From NCBI RefSeq assembly GCF_019207025.1, contig NZ_JAEEGC010000124.1, forward strand, positions 1 through 49,145: a DNA stretch of 49,145 bases. The letters are read 5' to 3'. Origin of the DNA: Clostridium thailandense. Lineage in GTDB: Bacteria > Bacillota > Clostridia > Clostridiales > Clostridiaceae. The translations under genes were made by a program, and so were the position numbers. Below, piece by piece: positions 1 to 7,664 of the stretch (position 1 is the first letter of the stretch; every line of letters starts with the position of its first letter). The notes under the pieces were generated by a model. It did not search any database. It saw only the letters and a program-made list of their open reading frames with translations, and was not told the origin of the DNA.

Positions 1-242
1 CCGGGATATATTTACATTCTTCCAGCACGATAAATACTTTTGACAAGTCTAAAGCCCATATTTTTAAAAAAGCTAAGAATCTTTGATAACTCGCTGTGCT
101 CAAACAATCAAATCTTCTAAGCTTTTTCAAAAATATGAGCTAAGACTTGTAGCAAAAGTATTTAAATGTGTCTTCCAGAATGTAAATATATCCCTGCGTA
201 TAAGTTAAGTGTCTGGTGCGGTTATCTATATAGTGCAGCAGC
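1..242. mobile_element. Long palindromic MITE-like repeat, copy A (left end cut by window)
   Basis: This is most of a long imperfect palindrome. The left arm (about 21-110) and right arm (about 115-242) are reverse complements with scattered mismatches. It shares blocks with copies at 11053, 14244, 15270 and 48859: the CCAGCACGATAAA block, the central CTCAAAC turn, CCTGCGTATAAG, and a TATCTATATAGTGCAGCAGC right end. That end lies about ten bases beyond the stop codon of the adjacent minus-strand membrane-protein gene. No transposase is seen in it. Short reading frames crossing it are by-products of the palindrome. Confidence 0.8.
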
Positions 243-252
243 CCTTTTAACT

Positions 253-1101
253 TTATATGAAATCTGCGAAGCCTTCTCCTACAACCTCGTTAACTTCGTT
301 AACAGTGATGAAAGCTTTTCCATCAATATTTTTTATATACTCTTTTAAATTCAAAAATTGCTTATTGCTTATAACAGTAGTTATTACTTCTCTTTCGTTG
401 TTATTATATGCACCTTTAGCATAATATATTGTAGCACTTCTCTCTAGAGTATCAACTATATAATCTTTTATTTGTTCGCCAGCATTACTTATTATAGCTA
501 CTTGCTTATAGGTATTTAGACTTTTTATCACATTATCTATAAGAGTTGAATTTGCTATAACACCAAGTATAGCGTACAATCCTTTATCTATTCCAAAAGT
601 AATTGAAGCTGCTATTGTAACTGTAACATCAGCAATCAGGATAGATCTTCCAATACTAATTTTAAAATATTTATTTATTATTTTAGCAATAATATCTGTT
701 CCACCAGTAGATGCATTTTGATTAAACACAATAGCCATTCCTACACCACATATTAGAACACCAAATATGAGTTGTATTAACATATCGTTACTTAAGGGGC
801 GAATGTTAGGAAAAAGCCTTTCCAATAACAAAATCATTCCTGAGATAGAAAAACTACAAAATACTGTTTTCCCTCCAAATACAGGACCAATTACTAAAAT
901 TCCAGTTGTGAATAACACTAATTCCATAGCCATCATAAGCGCTCCAATTGGCATGCTTGGAAAAATACTATTTATAATTATAGCAGCACCGCTTATTCCA
1001 CCAGCAGCGATATGACTTGGAGCTAGAAAAAAGTAAGTGCCAATGGCTACCAGCAATGAACCTATTAAAATTATAAAGAAACTTTTAAAATTTATTTTCA
1101 T
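253..1101 (-). CDS. YitT family membrane protein (DUF161 + DUF2179)
   Basis: About 282 residues. The N-terminal two thirds carry five or so hydrophobic segments, with glycine-rich turns such as AAGGISGAA and STGGTDIIAK that mark the YitT/DUF161 membrane family. The C-terminal 80 residues form a soluble DUF2179 domain (REVITTVISNKQF, IDGKAFITVNEVNEV). The family's function is not settled; transport or sensing roles have been proposed. I place the start at 1101, where GGGGGGTT lies at good spacing; an in-frame ATG five codons upstream overlaps that Shine-Dalgarno. A terminator-like hairpin (1132-1187) precedes it, so the leader may be attenuated. Confidence 0.85.
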   Translation of the reverse strand: MKINFKSFFIILIGSLLVAIGTYFFLAPSHIAAGGISGAAIIINSIFPSMPIGALMMAMELVLFTTGILVIGPVFGGKTVFCSFSISGMILLLERLFPNIRPLSNDMLIQLIFGVLICGVGMAIVFNQNASTGGTDIIAKIINKYFKISIGRSILIADVTVTIAASITFGIDKGLYAILGVIANSTLIDNVIKSLNTYKQVAIISNAGEQIKDYIVDTLERSATIYYAKGAYNNNEREVITTVISNKQFLNLKEYIKNIDGKAFITVNEVNEVVGEGFADFI

Positions 1102-1131
1102 TACTAACCCCCCCATATTTTAATATATTGT

Positions 1132-1187
1132 CAAAAAAGAGCACATAAATCCAAGTAAATAAAATTTCTCAGATTTATATGCTCTCA
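1132..1187 (-). terminator. Terminator-like hairpin upstream of the YitT-type gene
   Basis: Read on the minus strand, AGAGCATATAAATC pairs with GATTTATGTGCTCT and is followed by a run of T residues. It lies about 30 bases upstream of the YitT-type start and points towards it. It could end transcription from upstream or act as a leader attenuator. The plus strand has no T-run after the stem. Confidence 0.6.
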
Positions 1188-1308
1188 TTACACACATAAA
1201 AATACACTTCTGTGTGAATGTCTTTTCGCGTTAGATAATATACCTAGGTAAATTTTAACACAAAAACATCTTATTATCAACCATAGAAGTATTTATTTTA
1301 ATAAACTA

Positions 1309-1358
1309 TTGACAAAATTTGAATAATGTAATAAATTAAAAGTGAGTAATCACTCATT
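1309..1358 (+). promoter_or_regulatory. TetR-gene promoter with overlapping palindromic operator
   Basis: TTGACA (1309-1314) and TAAATT (1332-1337) are separated by 17 bases. Directly downstream, AGTGAGTAATCACTCATT (1341-1358) is a near-palindrome with TGAGT/ACTCA arms, as expected of a TetR-type operator over the transcription start. I infer autorepression of the regulator and the exporter genes behind it. Confidence 0.65.
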
Positions 1359-1385
1359 ATCATTATAGTAATTTGGAGGTAACAA

Positions 1386-2075
1386 ATGAATTCAGAAAAT
1401 AAGGATTTGTTAGAAAAGCTTTTAGAAATTGAAAAGTTTTCAGAAGATATGCCAGAGAAACAATGGAAAATATTGGATGCAGCGATAAAGATTTTTGCAG
1501 CTAAAGGATTTGATGGGAGTAGAACAAGTGATATTGCAAAAGAAGCAGAGGTAGCAGAGGGGACAATATTTAGATATTATAAAACGAAAAAGGATTTACT
1601 GATGGGCTTATTAGTTCCATTAGCTACAAAGTTTTTTAGACCAATGCTTTTGAGGTCTGTGGAGAAGATTGCAGAGAATAAAGATGAGAAATCTATTGAT
1701 GAAGTACTTAATGCAATTCTTAATGATAGAGTTAATTTAATTAAGAAAAACCTACCTTTAATTAAAGCAGTATTTATGGAGGCAGCTTACAATGAAGATG
1801 TACTGAAAGTTCTACAAAAGGATCTGCTACCTAAAGTAATATCTTTTATAGATAGTTTCGCTGAGACCAATATAGAAAATAATAATTTTAGAGAAATTGA
1901 GTCTAGATTGATAACGAGAACGCTTATGAGTTTGCTAGTAGGATATATTATGCTTTCTAATGTATACCCAGAATTTTTTAAAGGTGAAAATGATGAAGAC
2001 GAAATAAAAAAAATTGTAGACGTATTTCTATATGGAGTTAGCAATGATCCGTTAAATATTGAAAAAGATAATTAA
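1386..2075 (+). CDS. TetR/AcrR family transcriptional regulator
   Basis: 229 residues. The N-terminal helix-turn-helix sits at about residues 22-68 (ILDAAIKIFAAKGFDGSRTS, then AEVAEGTIFRYYKTKKDLL), the standard TetR DNA-binding domain. The helical C-terminal part would bind a ligand. The ATG follows GGAGG. It heads a run of genes for an HlyD-type protein, an ABC ATPase and an ABC-2 permease with very short gaps, and a palindromic operator overlaps its promoter. Most likely it is the local repressor of this export system; the inducer is unknown. Confidence 0.9.
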   Translation: MNSENKDLLEKLLEIEKFSEDMPEKQWKILDAAIKIFAAKGFDGSRTSDIAKEAEVAEGTIFRYYKTKKDLLMGLLVPLATKFFRPMLLRSVEKIAENKDEKSIDEVLNAILNDRVNLIKKNLPLIKAVFMEAAYNEDVLKVLQKDLLPKVISFIDSFAETNIENNNFREIESRLITRTLMSLLVGYIMLSNVYPEFFKGENDEDEIKKIVDVFLYGVSNDPLNIEKDN

Positions 2076-2093
2076 ATAAGGGGAGTGAGAGTA

Positions 2094-3206
2094 TTGGAGA
2101 AGAAGAAGATAAGAGCAATAGGTATTCTTATTACTTTAGCAGTAGTTGCATCTGGTGGGTATATCTTTAAGTCTATTAAAGACAATCAGAAAGATGAATT
2201 TGTGTATTATGGGACAGCGGAGGCAGACAAAATAAATATATCAGCTGAAATTGGTGGAAAGATAAAAGAAATAAAATCAAATGAGGGTAGTAAAATAAAA
2301 GCAGGTACTTTAGTTGCAGTTATTGATTCAGATGAAAATTCCATAAAGCTTCAAGATTCAGAACTAACAATAAAAAATGCAGAAAATGAATTGGGAAAAA
2401 TACAAGATGGAAATAGAGCAGAAGAAATAAGAGCTCAAGAAGCATTAGTTAAACAAGCACAGGCTTTAGTAAATCAAGGAGAAGAGTCAGTAAAAGTTGC
2501 TCAAAATAATATTGACTCTGCACAAACTAATTTTGATTACAAGAAAAAAATATATGATGATGCAGCAGCATTATACGAAAAAGGAGCAGATACAAAATAT
2601 AAAATGGATACCGCAAAAAACGAAGTTGATAACACTTCAAACACTCTTAATAATGCTAAAGCTACATTAGAAAGTAACAAGGATCAGGTAAACAATTATA
2701 GTGCACAACTGGAAGCAGCTACTGAAAAACTAAATCTTTTAGTAAATGGAGCCACAGAAAGAGATAAAACTACAGCTCAGTATCAAGTAGACAAGGCTAA
2801 AAATGCTTATGATCTAAATAAAAGTCAATTAGATAAAAGTAACATAATATCGGCTAATGATGGAACTATAGAAACAATTAATTTTAAGAAGGGTGAATAT
2901 GTATCTCCAGGAGCTGCTGTGGCCACGTTGTTAGATACGAATAACATATGGGTAAAGGTTTATGTACCGGAAAATGCGCTTTCTCATATAAAGTTAGATA
3001 AGGATGTAACTGTTCAAAGTGATTTTATGAAGGGCAAGACTATAAAAGGAAAGATTATATATATATCACCAGAAGCAGAATTTACTCCAATGAATATAGT
3101 TACTAAAAAAGATAGAACAAAACTTGTATACGAAGTAAAAGTGAAGATTTTAGATAACATTGATGCAATAAAATCAGGAATGCTTTTAGATGTAAATTTG
3201 AAATAA
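2094..3206 (+). CDS. HlyD family membrane-fusion/periplasmic-adaptor-like protein
   Basis: About 370 residues. An N-terminal membrane anchor (IGILITLAVVASGGYIF) is followed by a biotinyl-lipoyl-like half motif (ISAEIGGKIKEIKSNEGS), a long coiled-coil region (about residues 85-230, rich in A, Q, N and K), and a C-terminal beta-barrel with the second half motif (DGTIETINFKKGEYVSPG). This is the HlyD/YbhG layout. A TTG at 2094 fits AAGGGGAG spacing better than the GTG at 2085, which touches the Shine-Dalgarno. It lies between the TetR gene and the ABC genes, so it is the adaptor part of the exporter. Confidence 0.88.
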   Translation: MEKKKIRAIGILITLAVVASGGYIFKSIKDNQKDEFVYYGTAEADKINISAEIGGKIKEIKSNEGSKIKAGTLVAVIDSDENSIKLQDSELTIKNAENELGKIQDGNRAEEIRAQEALVKQAQALVNQGEESVKVAQNNIDSAQTNFDYKKKIYDDAAALYEKGADTKYKMDTAKNEVDNTSNTLNNAKATLESNKDQVNNYSAQLEAATEKLNLLVNGATERDKTTAQYQVDKAKNAYDLNKSQLDKSNIISANDGTIETINFKKGEYVSPGAAVATLLDTNNIWVKVYVPENALSHIKLDKDVTVQSDFMKGKTIKGKIIYISPEAEFTPMNIVTKKDRTKLVYEVKVKILDNIDAIKSGMLLDVNLK

Positions 3207-3218
3207 CGGAGGATTATT

Positions 3219-4010
3219 ATGGAATATGCTATTTCTATAAAAAATCTTACAAAGAGGTTTGGAAATTTTACGGCTGTAGATGATTTATCTTTTGATATAC
3301 CTAAAGGCAAAATATTTGGATTTCTAGGTCCTAATGGCTCAGGTAAATCTACAACTATAAGAATGATTTGTGGAGTTTTAAAACCAACAGCTGGAGAAGG
3401 AAAGGTTTTAGGTTACGATCTTGTAAAAGAATCAGAAAAAATAAAACAAAATATAGGATACATGTCTCAAAAGTTTAGTTTATATGAAGATTTAACAGTA
3501 GAAGAAAACTTGGATTTTTATGGAAATATATATATGATATCAAAAGAAAAGTTAGAAGAAAGAAAAAGAGAACTAATTCAAATGGCCAATTTGACAGGAA
3601 AGGAAAAAAGTTTAGCAGGCACTCTATCAGGTGGATGGAAACAAAGATTAGCATTAGGTTGTTCTCTTATTCATGAGCCTAGTCTTTTGATATTAGATGA
3701 GCCGACAGCAGGAGTGGACCCTGTGTCGAGAAGGGAATTCTGGAGTACCATAACCAATCTTGTTAAGCAAGGAATAACAGTGCTAGTAACAACTCACTAC
3801 ATGGATGAGGCTTCAATTTGCGACATTATAGGTTTTATCTATAATAGTAAACTTATCACAATTAGTACTCCGGATAACTTATATAATGAACATGGAATAA
3901 ACAACTTAGAAGATATTTTTATAAACTATGTTAAGAAGTTTTCAAATAGAGAGGTCATATCATCTTTTGATGATTTAAAATTAACAAAGCAGAAAAGAGG
4001 CGATGAGTAG
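3219..4010 (+). CDS. ABC transporter ATP-binding protein (drug-export type)
   Basis: 263 residues with the full nucleotide-binding set: Walker A GPNGSGKST, Q-loop MSQKFSLYEDLT, signature LSGGWKQRL, Walker B LLILDEPTAGVDP and switch histidine TTHYMDE. It resembles the DrrA/YbhF class paired with ABC-2 permeases. It starts after GGAGG, 12 bases past the adaptor gene, and its TAG stop overlaps the GTG of the permease gene. It energises export of an unidentified substrate, probably a drug or amphiphile. Confidence 0.92.
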   Translation: MEYAISIKNLTKRFGNFTAVDDLSFDIPKGKIFGFLGPNGSGKSTTIRMICGVLKPTAGEGKVLGYDLVKESEKIKQNIGYMSQKFSLYEDLTVEENLDFYGNIYMISKEKLEERKRELIQMANLTGKEKSLAGTLSGGWKQRLALGCSLIHEPSLLILDEPTAGVDPVSRREFWSTITNLVKQGITVLVTTHYMDEASICDIIGFIYNSKLITISTPDNLYNEHGINNLEDIFINYVKKFSNREVISSFDDLKLTKQKRGDE

Positions 4011-5143
4011 TGCGGTGGAAGAGGCTAATGACTATAACCAAAAAAGAATTTATTCACATAAAAAGAGACAAAGCTAGTCTTATAATAGCCTTAATGATGC
4101 CAATAATGATGCTTTTATTGTTTGGATTTGCCGTTAACACTGATATAAATAATGTAGATTTAGTAGTATATGATGGGAGTAGAACTGCAGATAGTCGTGA
4201 ACTTATAGGAAAATTTACAAATTCTTATTATTTTACTCTTTATGGAGAAGTGAATTCACCAAAGGATGTGGAAGAGTATATATCTTTAGGAAAGGTTAAG
4301 GTGGGACTTGTCATACCTCCAGATTATGCAAAAGATTTAAGAAGAAATAGTACAACAGAAATACAAGTATTGGTTGATGGTTCAGACCCAACTATAGCCA
4401 AAACAGCTATGTCATATTCCTTACTGATTGGAAACAACTATTCTTTAAAATTAAAAGAAGTTCAATCTAAAAAAGCGGGACTAGATAATCATCAAACTTC
4501 AGGAATTAATTTGAAATCATTCGTATTATATAATCCAACACTTGAAAGCAGTAAATTTAATGTTCCAGGTGTTATTGGATTAATTCTTCAGAATATAACA
4601 GTGATTTTGACCTCCTTTGCTATGGTTAGGGAAAGAGAAAAGGGAACTATAGAACAACTCATAATGACTCCGGTTAGCCCTTTTGAGCTTATAGTCGGTA
4701 AACTTATTCCATATACTGTGATAGGATTCTTTGATATGTTAATGACATTGCTATTAGGGAATATAATATTTGGAGTAACAATAAAAGGAAGTATAGCATT
4801 ACTTATTTTACTAGGAACGCTATTTTTGATATGTTCTTTAGCCATGGGAATGCTTATATCTACTGTAGCAAAAACGCAGCTTCAAGCAATGCAAGCATCA
4901 ATTGCACTTCTTTTACCAAGTGTGCTTCTTTCGGGTTTTATGTTTCCAAGAGAGGCAATGCCTAAGGTCGTATATTATATAGGAAGTATTTTACCCATGA
5001 CCTATTTTCTAGAAATATTAAGAGGAATAATTGTAAAAGGGGTTGGAATAACCTATTTAATAAGTCCAATTATTTCTTTGCTAATTTTAATCTTTATAAT
5101 TGTGGGAATTACTATGAAGAAATTTAGTAAGACACTAGACTAA
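4010..5143 (+). CDS. ABC-2 type permease
   Basis: 377 residues. One N-terminal membrane helix (LIIALMMPIMMLLLFGFAV) is followed by a large extracytoplasmic segment of about 130 residues and five C-terminal helices, the ABC-2 layout of YbhR/YhiH-type exporters. The motif VREREKGTIEQLIMTPVSP is characteristic of the family. The GTG start shares its G with the stop of the ATPase gene and has AGAGG upstream, so translation is probably coupled. Last gene of the TetR-HlyD-ATPase-permease operon. Confidence 0.92.
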   Translation: MRWKRLMTITKKEFIHIKRDKASLIIALMMPIMMLLLFGFAVNTDINNVDLVVYDGSRTADSRELIGKFTNSYYFTLYGEVNSPKDVEEYISLGKVKVGLVIPPDYAKDLRRNSTTEIQVLVDGSDPTIAKTAMSYSLLIGNNYSLKLKEVQSKKAGLDNHQTSGINLKSFVLYNPTLESSKFNVPGVIGLILQNITVILTSFAMVREREKGTIEQLIMTPVSPFELIVGKLIPYTVIGFFDMLMTLLLGNIIFGVTIKGSIALLILLGTLFLICSLAMGMLISTVAKTQLQAMQASIALLLPSVLLSGFMFPREAMPKVVYYIGSILPMTYFLEILRGIIVKGVGITYLISPIISLLILIFIIVGITMKKFSKTLD

Positions 5144-5163
5144 TTTTATAATTCTACAAAAAA

Positions 5164-5212
5164 ATAGACTTATTTCTATAATGAGTATATCATTCAGAAG
5201 TAAATCTATCTT
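5164..5212. terminator. Probable bidirectional terminator between permease and greA
   Basis: ATAGACTTATTTCT pairs, with two mismatches, with AGAAGTAAATCTAT across a loop of about 20 bases, between two convergent genes. Runs of A and T flank it. A weak but sensibly placed terminator for both strands. Confidence 0.45.
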
Positions 5213-5216
5213 ACTT

Positions 5217-5681
5217 TTAAAGTATTTTCACAACTTCAACTTCATAATCTCCATCTGGTGAAGTTACAACTTTTCTTTGGCCTATTTTAGACTTATATAA
5301 TGCTTCACCAAGAGGAGATTCAATGCTTATTTTCATATTTCTAGCATCTGCTTCAACAGAACTAACCAATGTAACTTCCTCGGTTTCATCTATATCGCAA
5401 AACTTTACTAAAGCAGTTTTATTAATACCAAACACATCAGCTTCGTCAGAATCTTCAATTATTGTTGCATTTTTTAATGTTTCCTCTAATTCCATTATTC
5501 TTGTTTCGGTCATAGATTGATCTTCTTTAGCAGCACTATAATCTGCATTTTCACTAAGATCTCCTTGTGCACGAGCAGACTTTAAGGCAGCTTTAATTTC
5601 TACTCTCTTAACGGTTTTTAAATATTCAAGTTCTTCCTCAAGTTTTTTCTTTCCAGCTTCTGTTAGTTTTGCATTACGCAT
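5217..5681 (-). CDS. greA: Transcription elongation factor GreA
   Basis: About 154 residues, close to the usual 158. The N-terminal coiled coil (residues 1-75) carries the acidic tip DLSENADYSAAKED that enters the RNA polymerase secondary channel and stimulates transcript cleavage. The C-terminal FKBP-like domain includes SPLGEALYKSKIGQ. I use the ATG at 5681, spaced from GTGGGTG. It stands alone and convergent with the exporter operon; bacterial greA is often beside lysS or dusB, so this may be a second Gre-type paralogue. Confidence 0.88.
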   Translation of the reverse strand: MRNAKLTEAGKKKLEEELEYLKTVKRVEIKAALKSARAQGDLSENADYSAAKEDQSMTETRIMELEETLKNATIIEDSDEADVFGINKTALVKFCDIDETEEVTLVSSVEADARNMKISIESPLGEALYKSKIGQRKVVTSPDGDYEVEVVKIL

Positions 5682-5840
5682 GAAAAAATCACCCACTATC
5701 TAAATTTATTAATACAGTATAATTGGTCATAACAACGCGTTACTCCCTTATTCTATTATAATATCACAGTTCCAATATTACAAGAAAATAGAATCATTTA
5801 AATATTTGACAGAATTGTGTGATTTTAAATGTCAATATAA

Positions 5841-5902
5841 AGTGGATGTTTGTATTGAACTAGTATCTAAAAATTTACTATATTTCAATACAAACACTCA
5901 CT
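5841..5902. repeat. Inverted repeat in the greA-upstream gap
   Basis: AGTGGATGTTTGTATTGAA (5841-5859) and TTCAATACAAACACTCACT (5884-5902) are reverse complements except at one or two positions, with 24 bases between. No T-run follows. It may be the end remnant of a small mobile element next to the decayed DUF362 gene. Confidence 0.55.
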
Positions 5903-5989
5903 TCAAAAGTGTATTCAAAATTACTATTAAGTAACTAAAAGGAATGTTTTTCCTTACTGATTTTAATACATTATACATAGGGGAAAAGA

Positions 5990-6174
5990 GCAAATGCTAT
6001 AGACCATTTAGAAACTGCCTTTCAACATGGTTTGAACCCATTATCTGCAGAGTGCAATGTTATAATTGCAGATGGTTTAAAAGGTACAAAGAGACATAAA
6101 TAAACTGCGAACATTGTAAAACTACAAAAATAGGTATTGGTACTAAAAATTACGATTTACTTGTTATAAAATAA
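5990..6174 (+). pseudogene. Decayed fragment of a DUF362-type iron-sulfur protein gene
   Basis: From 5990 the plus strand encodes AIDHLETAFQHGLNPLSAEC and continues NVIIADGLKGTKRHK to a stop at 6103. In the next frame INCEHCKTTKIGIGT then NYDLLVIK runs to 6174. The order and wording match DUF362 proteins (an IIADGLxG block, then INGKHxKxxKI and a DADxLI block). Both ends of the gene are missing and a frameshift separates the pieces, so it is a remnant. The rest of the 5697-6288 gap holds the inverted repeat at 5841 and a terminator. Confidence 0.6.
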
Positions 6175-6245
6175 AAAATAATTATAATTTCGATTGTAAG
6201 TATAAAAGCTAAGATGGCAAATAATTTTTGGAAGTTTGACATTAA

Positions 6246-6282
6246 AATCACCCCTATCATATTTTATGTGGCAGGGGTGTAT
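6246..6282 (-). terminator. Terminator of the flavin reductase gene
   Basis: CACCCCT and AGGGGTG pair around a 17-base AT-rich loop directly downstream of the minus-strand stop codon, with T-rich sequence after the stem on that strand. Confidence 0.6.
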
Positions 6283-6288
6283 AAAATA

Positions 6289-6882
6289 TTATTTTTTTAA
6301 TTTATTTTTAGTTTTTTTCTTTTTTTGAATTGAGTATCCAAACTTGCCTAAGGGCTTATTGAAAAGCGGAAAGTATTCGCCATGTGAATAACATATTAGG
6401 TTAGCCTTTTCTAAATGAATTTTACCCTTCTCGTCTATTAAGTCCTCTTCTACATGAATAGATACAACTTCAGCTAAAAAGAGATCATGACTTCCAAGTG
6501 GAGTTATACTTTTAAGTTTACATTCCATATTTACAGGGCATTGTTTTATTCCAGGAGCACCAACCTTTTCGCTGTCTTCTAAAACTATATTACACTGTTT
6601 TATTTTATCCATGGTTTTGCCAGACTTTACACCACAAAAATCTACTATTTTAACTAAATCCTTGGAAGGCAGGTTAACTACGAATTCTTTTGTTTCTTTT
6701 ATATAATCATATGATAGCCTTTCCGGACGTATAGCTACGGTTATCATAGGAGGTCTAGTACAAGCAGTTCCAATCCATCCAACCGTAAAAACATTTATTT
6801 TTCCTTCTTTGTTCTTAGAGGTTATAAGTACTGCTGGAACTGGATTTAGCATAGCACTTCCTTTAAATGATACTTTAGACAT
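6289..6882 (-). CDS. Flavin reductase-like FMN-binding protein (flavoredoxin type)
   Basis: 197 residues of the split-barrel flavin reductase fold. Visible marks are NPVPAVLITSKNKEG at the N terminus, TRPPMITVAIRPERLSYDYI and EFVVNLPS in the FMN-binding region, and HDLFLAEVVSIHVEEDLID. These proteins bind FMN and transfer electrons from NAD(P)H or ferredoxin partners. Relatives in anaerobes are called flavoredoxins. The C-terminal tail (QKKKKTKNKLKK) is unusually lysine-rich. GAAGGGAAG lies upstream of the ATG. No redox partner gene is adjacent, so the substrate is open. Confidence 0.85.
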   Translation of the reverse strand: MSKVSFKGSAMLNPVPAVLITSKNKEGKINVFTVGWIGTACTRPPMITVAIRPERLSYDYIKETKEFVVNLPSKDLVKIVDFCGVKSGKTMDKIKQCNIVLEDSEKVGAPGIKQCPVNMECKLKSITPLGSHDLFLAEVVSIHVEEDLIDEKGKIHLEKANLICYSHGEYFPLFNKPLGKFGYSIQKKKKTKNKLKK

Positions 6883-7061
6883 TAAATTTCTTCCCTTCTT
6901 ATTAAACTTTCTAGGTTCATTCTCTATATAGATGATATAATGACTTATATTATATCAAAGAATTTTATTAAATGTTAGAATAAAAATAAATGTTTGGCAT
7001 AAGTGACGTAAATGGAATTTTAAGGTATAATATGATTATTATGTATTTAAGGGGTGATTTT

Positions 7062-7646
7062 ATGGTTGAAAATGAAAAGTCGACTATTGTTTTAATAGTT
7101 CAGGGTACATATAGGCTATTTTGTTATTTTAATATATCACCTAGGACAGCAAAAGAATTTGACGATATATATGGTGAGAGTTCCTGGAAAAGTTCTAAGT
7201 TTATTATTAAGGTTTATTCTGTAGAAAATGGTACGTCAAAAGAGTTAAAATCAATTTCTATAGAGAATCTCACAAATGGCTGTTATATAGATATGGATAG
7301 AGGAGACCAAGACGTATTTGTGGAGCTTAAAAGAAAGCTTGATGATAACAAATTTGAAACTATTGCAGTATCGAATACAGTAAACACTCCAAGAAATTAT
7401 GAATCAGCAGATACAGGATTGTATTTTGTAAATGTATCAGAAAGCTTTCAATCAAATCTTTCCACTGCAAATAATATTGATAATAATAGAGGAACTAAAC
7501 CATATCCATTTATGAACAAAGAAAAAGAATATATCAAGTATCCTAAAATAACAATTGTTTCAGGTTATTACCAAAATGATTTTTTTACTGAGCATTTTGA
7601 AAAACTAAAAAGTAAATGTGACATAAGTTCTTCAAAGGTAAGGTAG
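7062..7646 (+). CDS. DUF4912 domain protein
   Basis: About 194 residues. The N-terminal part carries the DUF4912 signature (STIVLIVQGTYRLFCYFNIS), then NGCYIDMDRGDQDVFVELKRK and ADTGLYFVNVSESF. Function is unknown, but the family repeatedly occurs beside GH57 glycogen enzymes, and here it ends 18 bases before one. The ATG at 7062 follows GGGGTGATTTT at ideal spacing; an in-frame ATG 72 bases upstream lacks a ribosome binding site. Co-transcription with the GH57 gene suggests a role in alpha-glucan metabolism. Confidence 0.78.
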   Translation: MVENEKSTIVLIVQGTYRLFCYFNISPRTAKEFDDIYGESSWKSSKFIIKVYSVENGTSKELKSISIENLTNGCYIDMDRGDQDVFVELKRKLDDNKFETIAVSNTVNTPRNYESADTGLYFVNVSESFQSNLSTANNIDNNRGTKPYPFMNKEKEYIKYPKITIVSGYYQNDFFTEHFEKLKSKCDISSSKVR

Positions 7647-7664
7647 TACGGAGGCTCAAAATAT

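Noticed and set aside
166..348. Plus-strand frame of 60 codons at the left edge
   Set aside because: It crosses from palindrome A into the antisense of the YitT-type gene and has no ribosome binding site.
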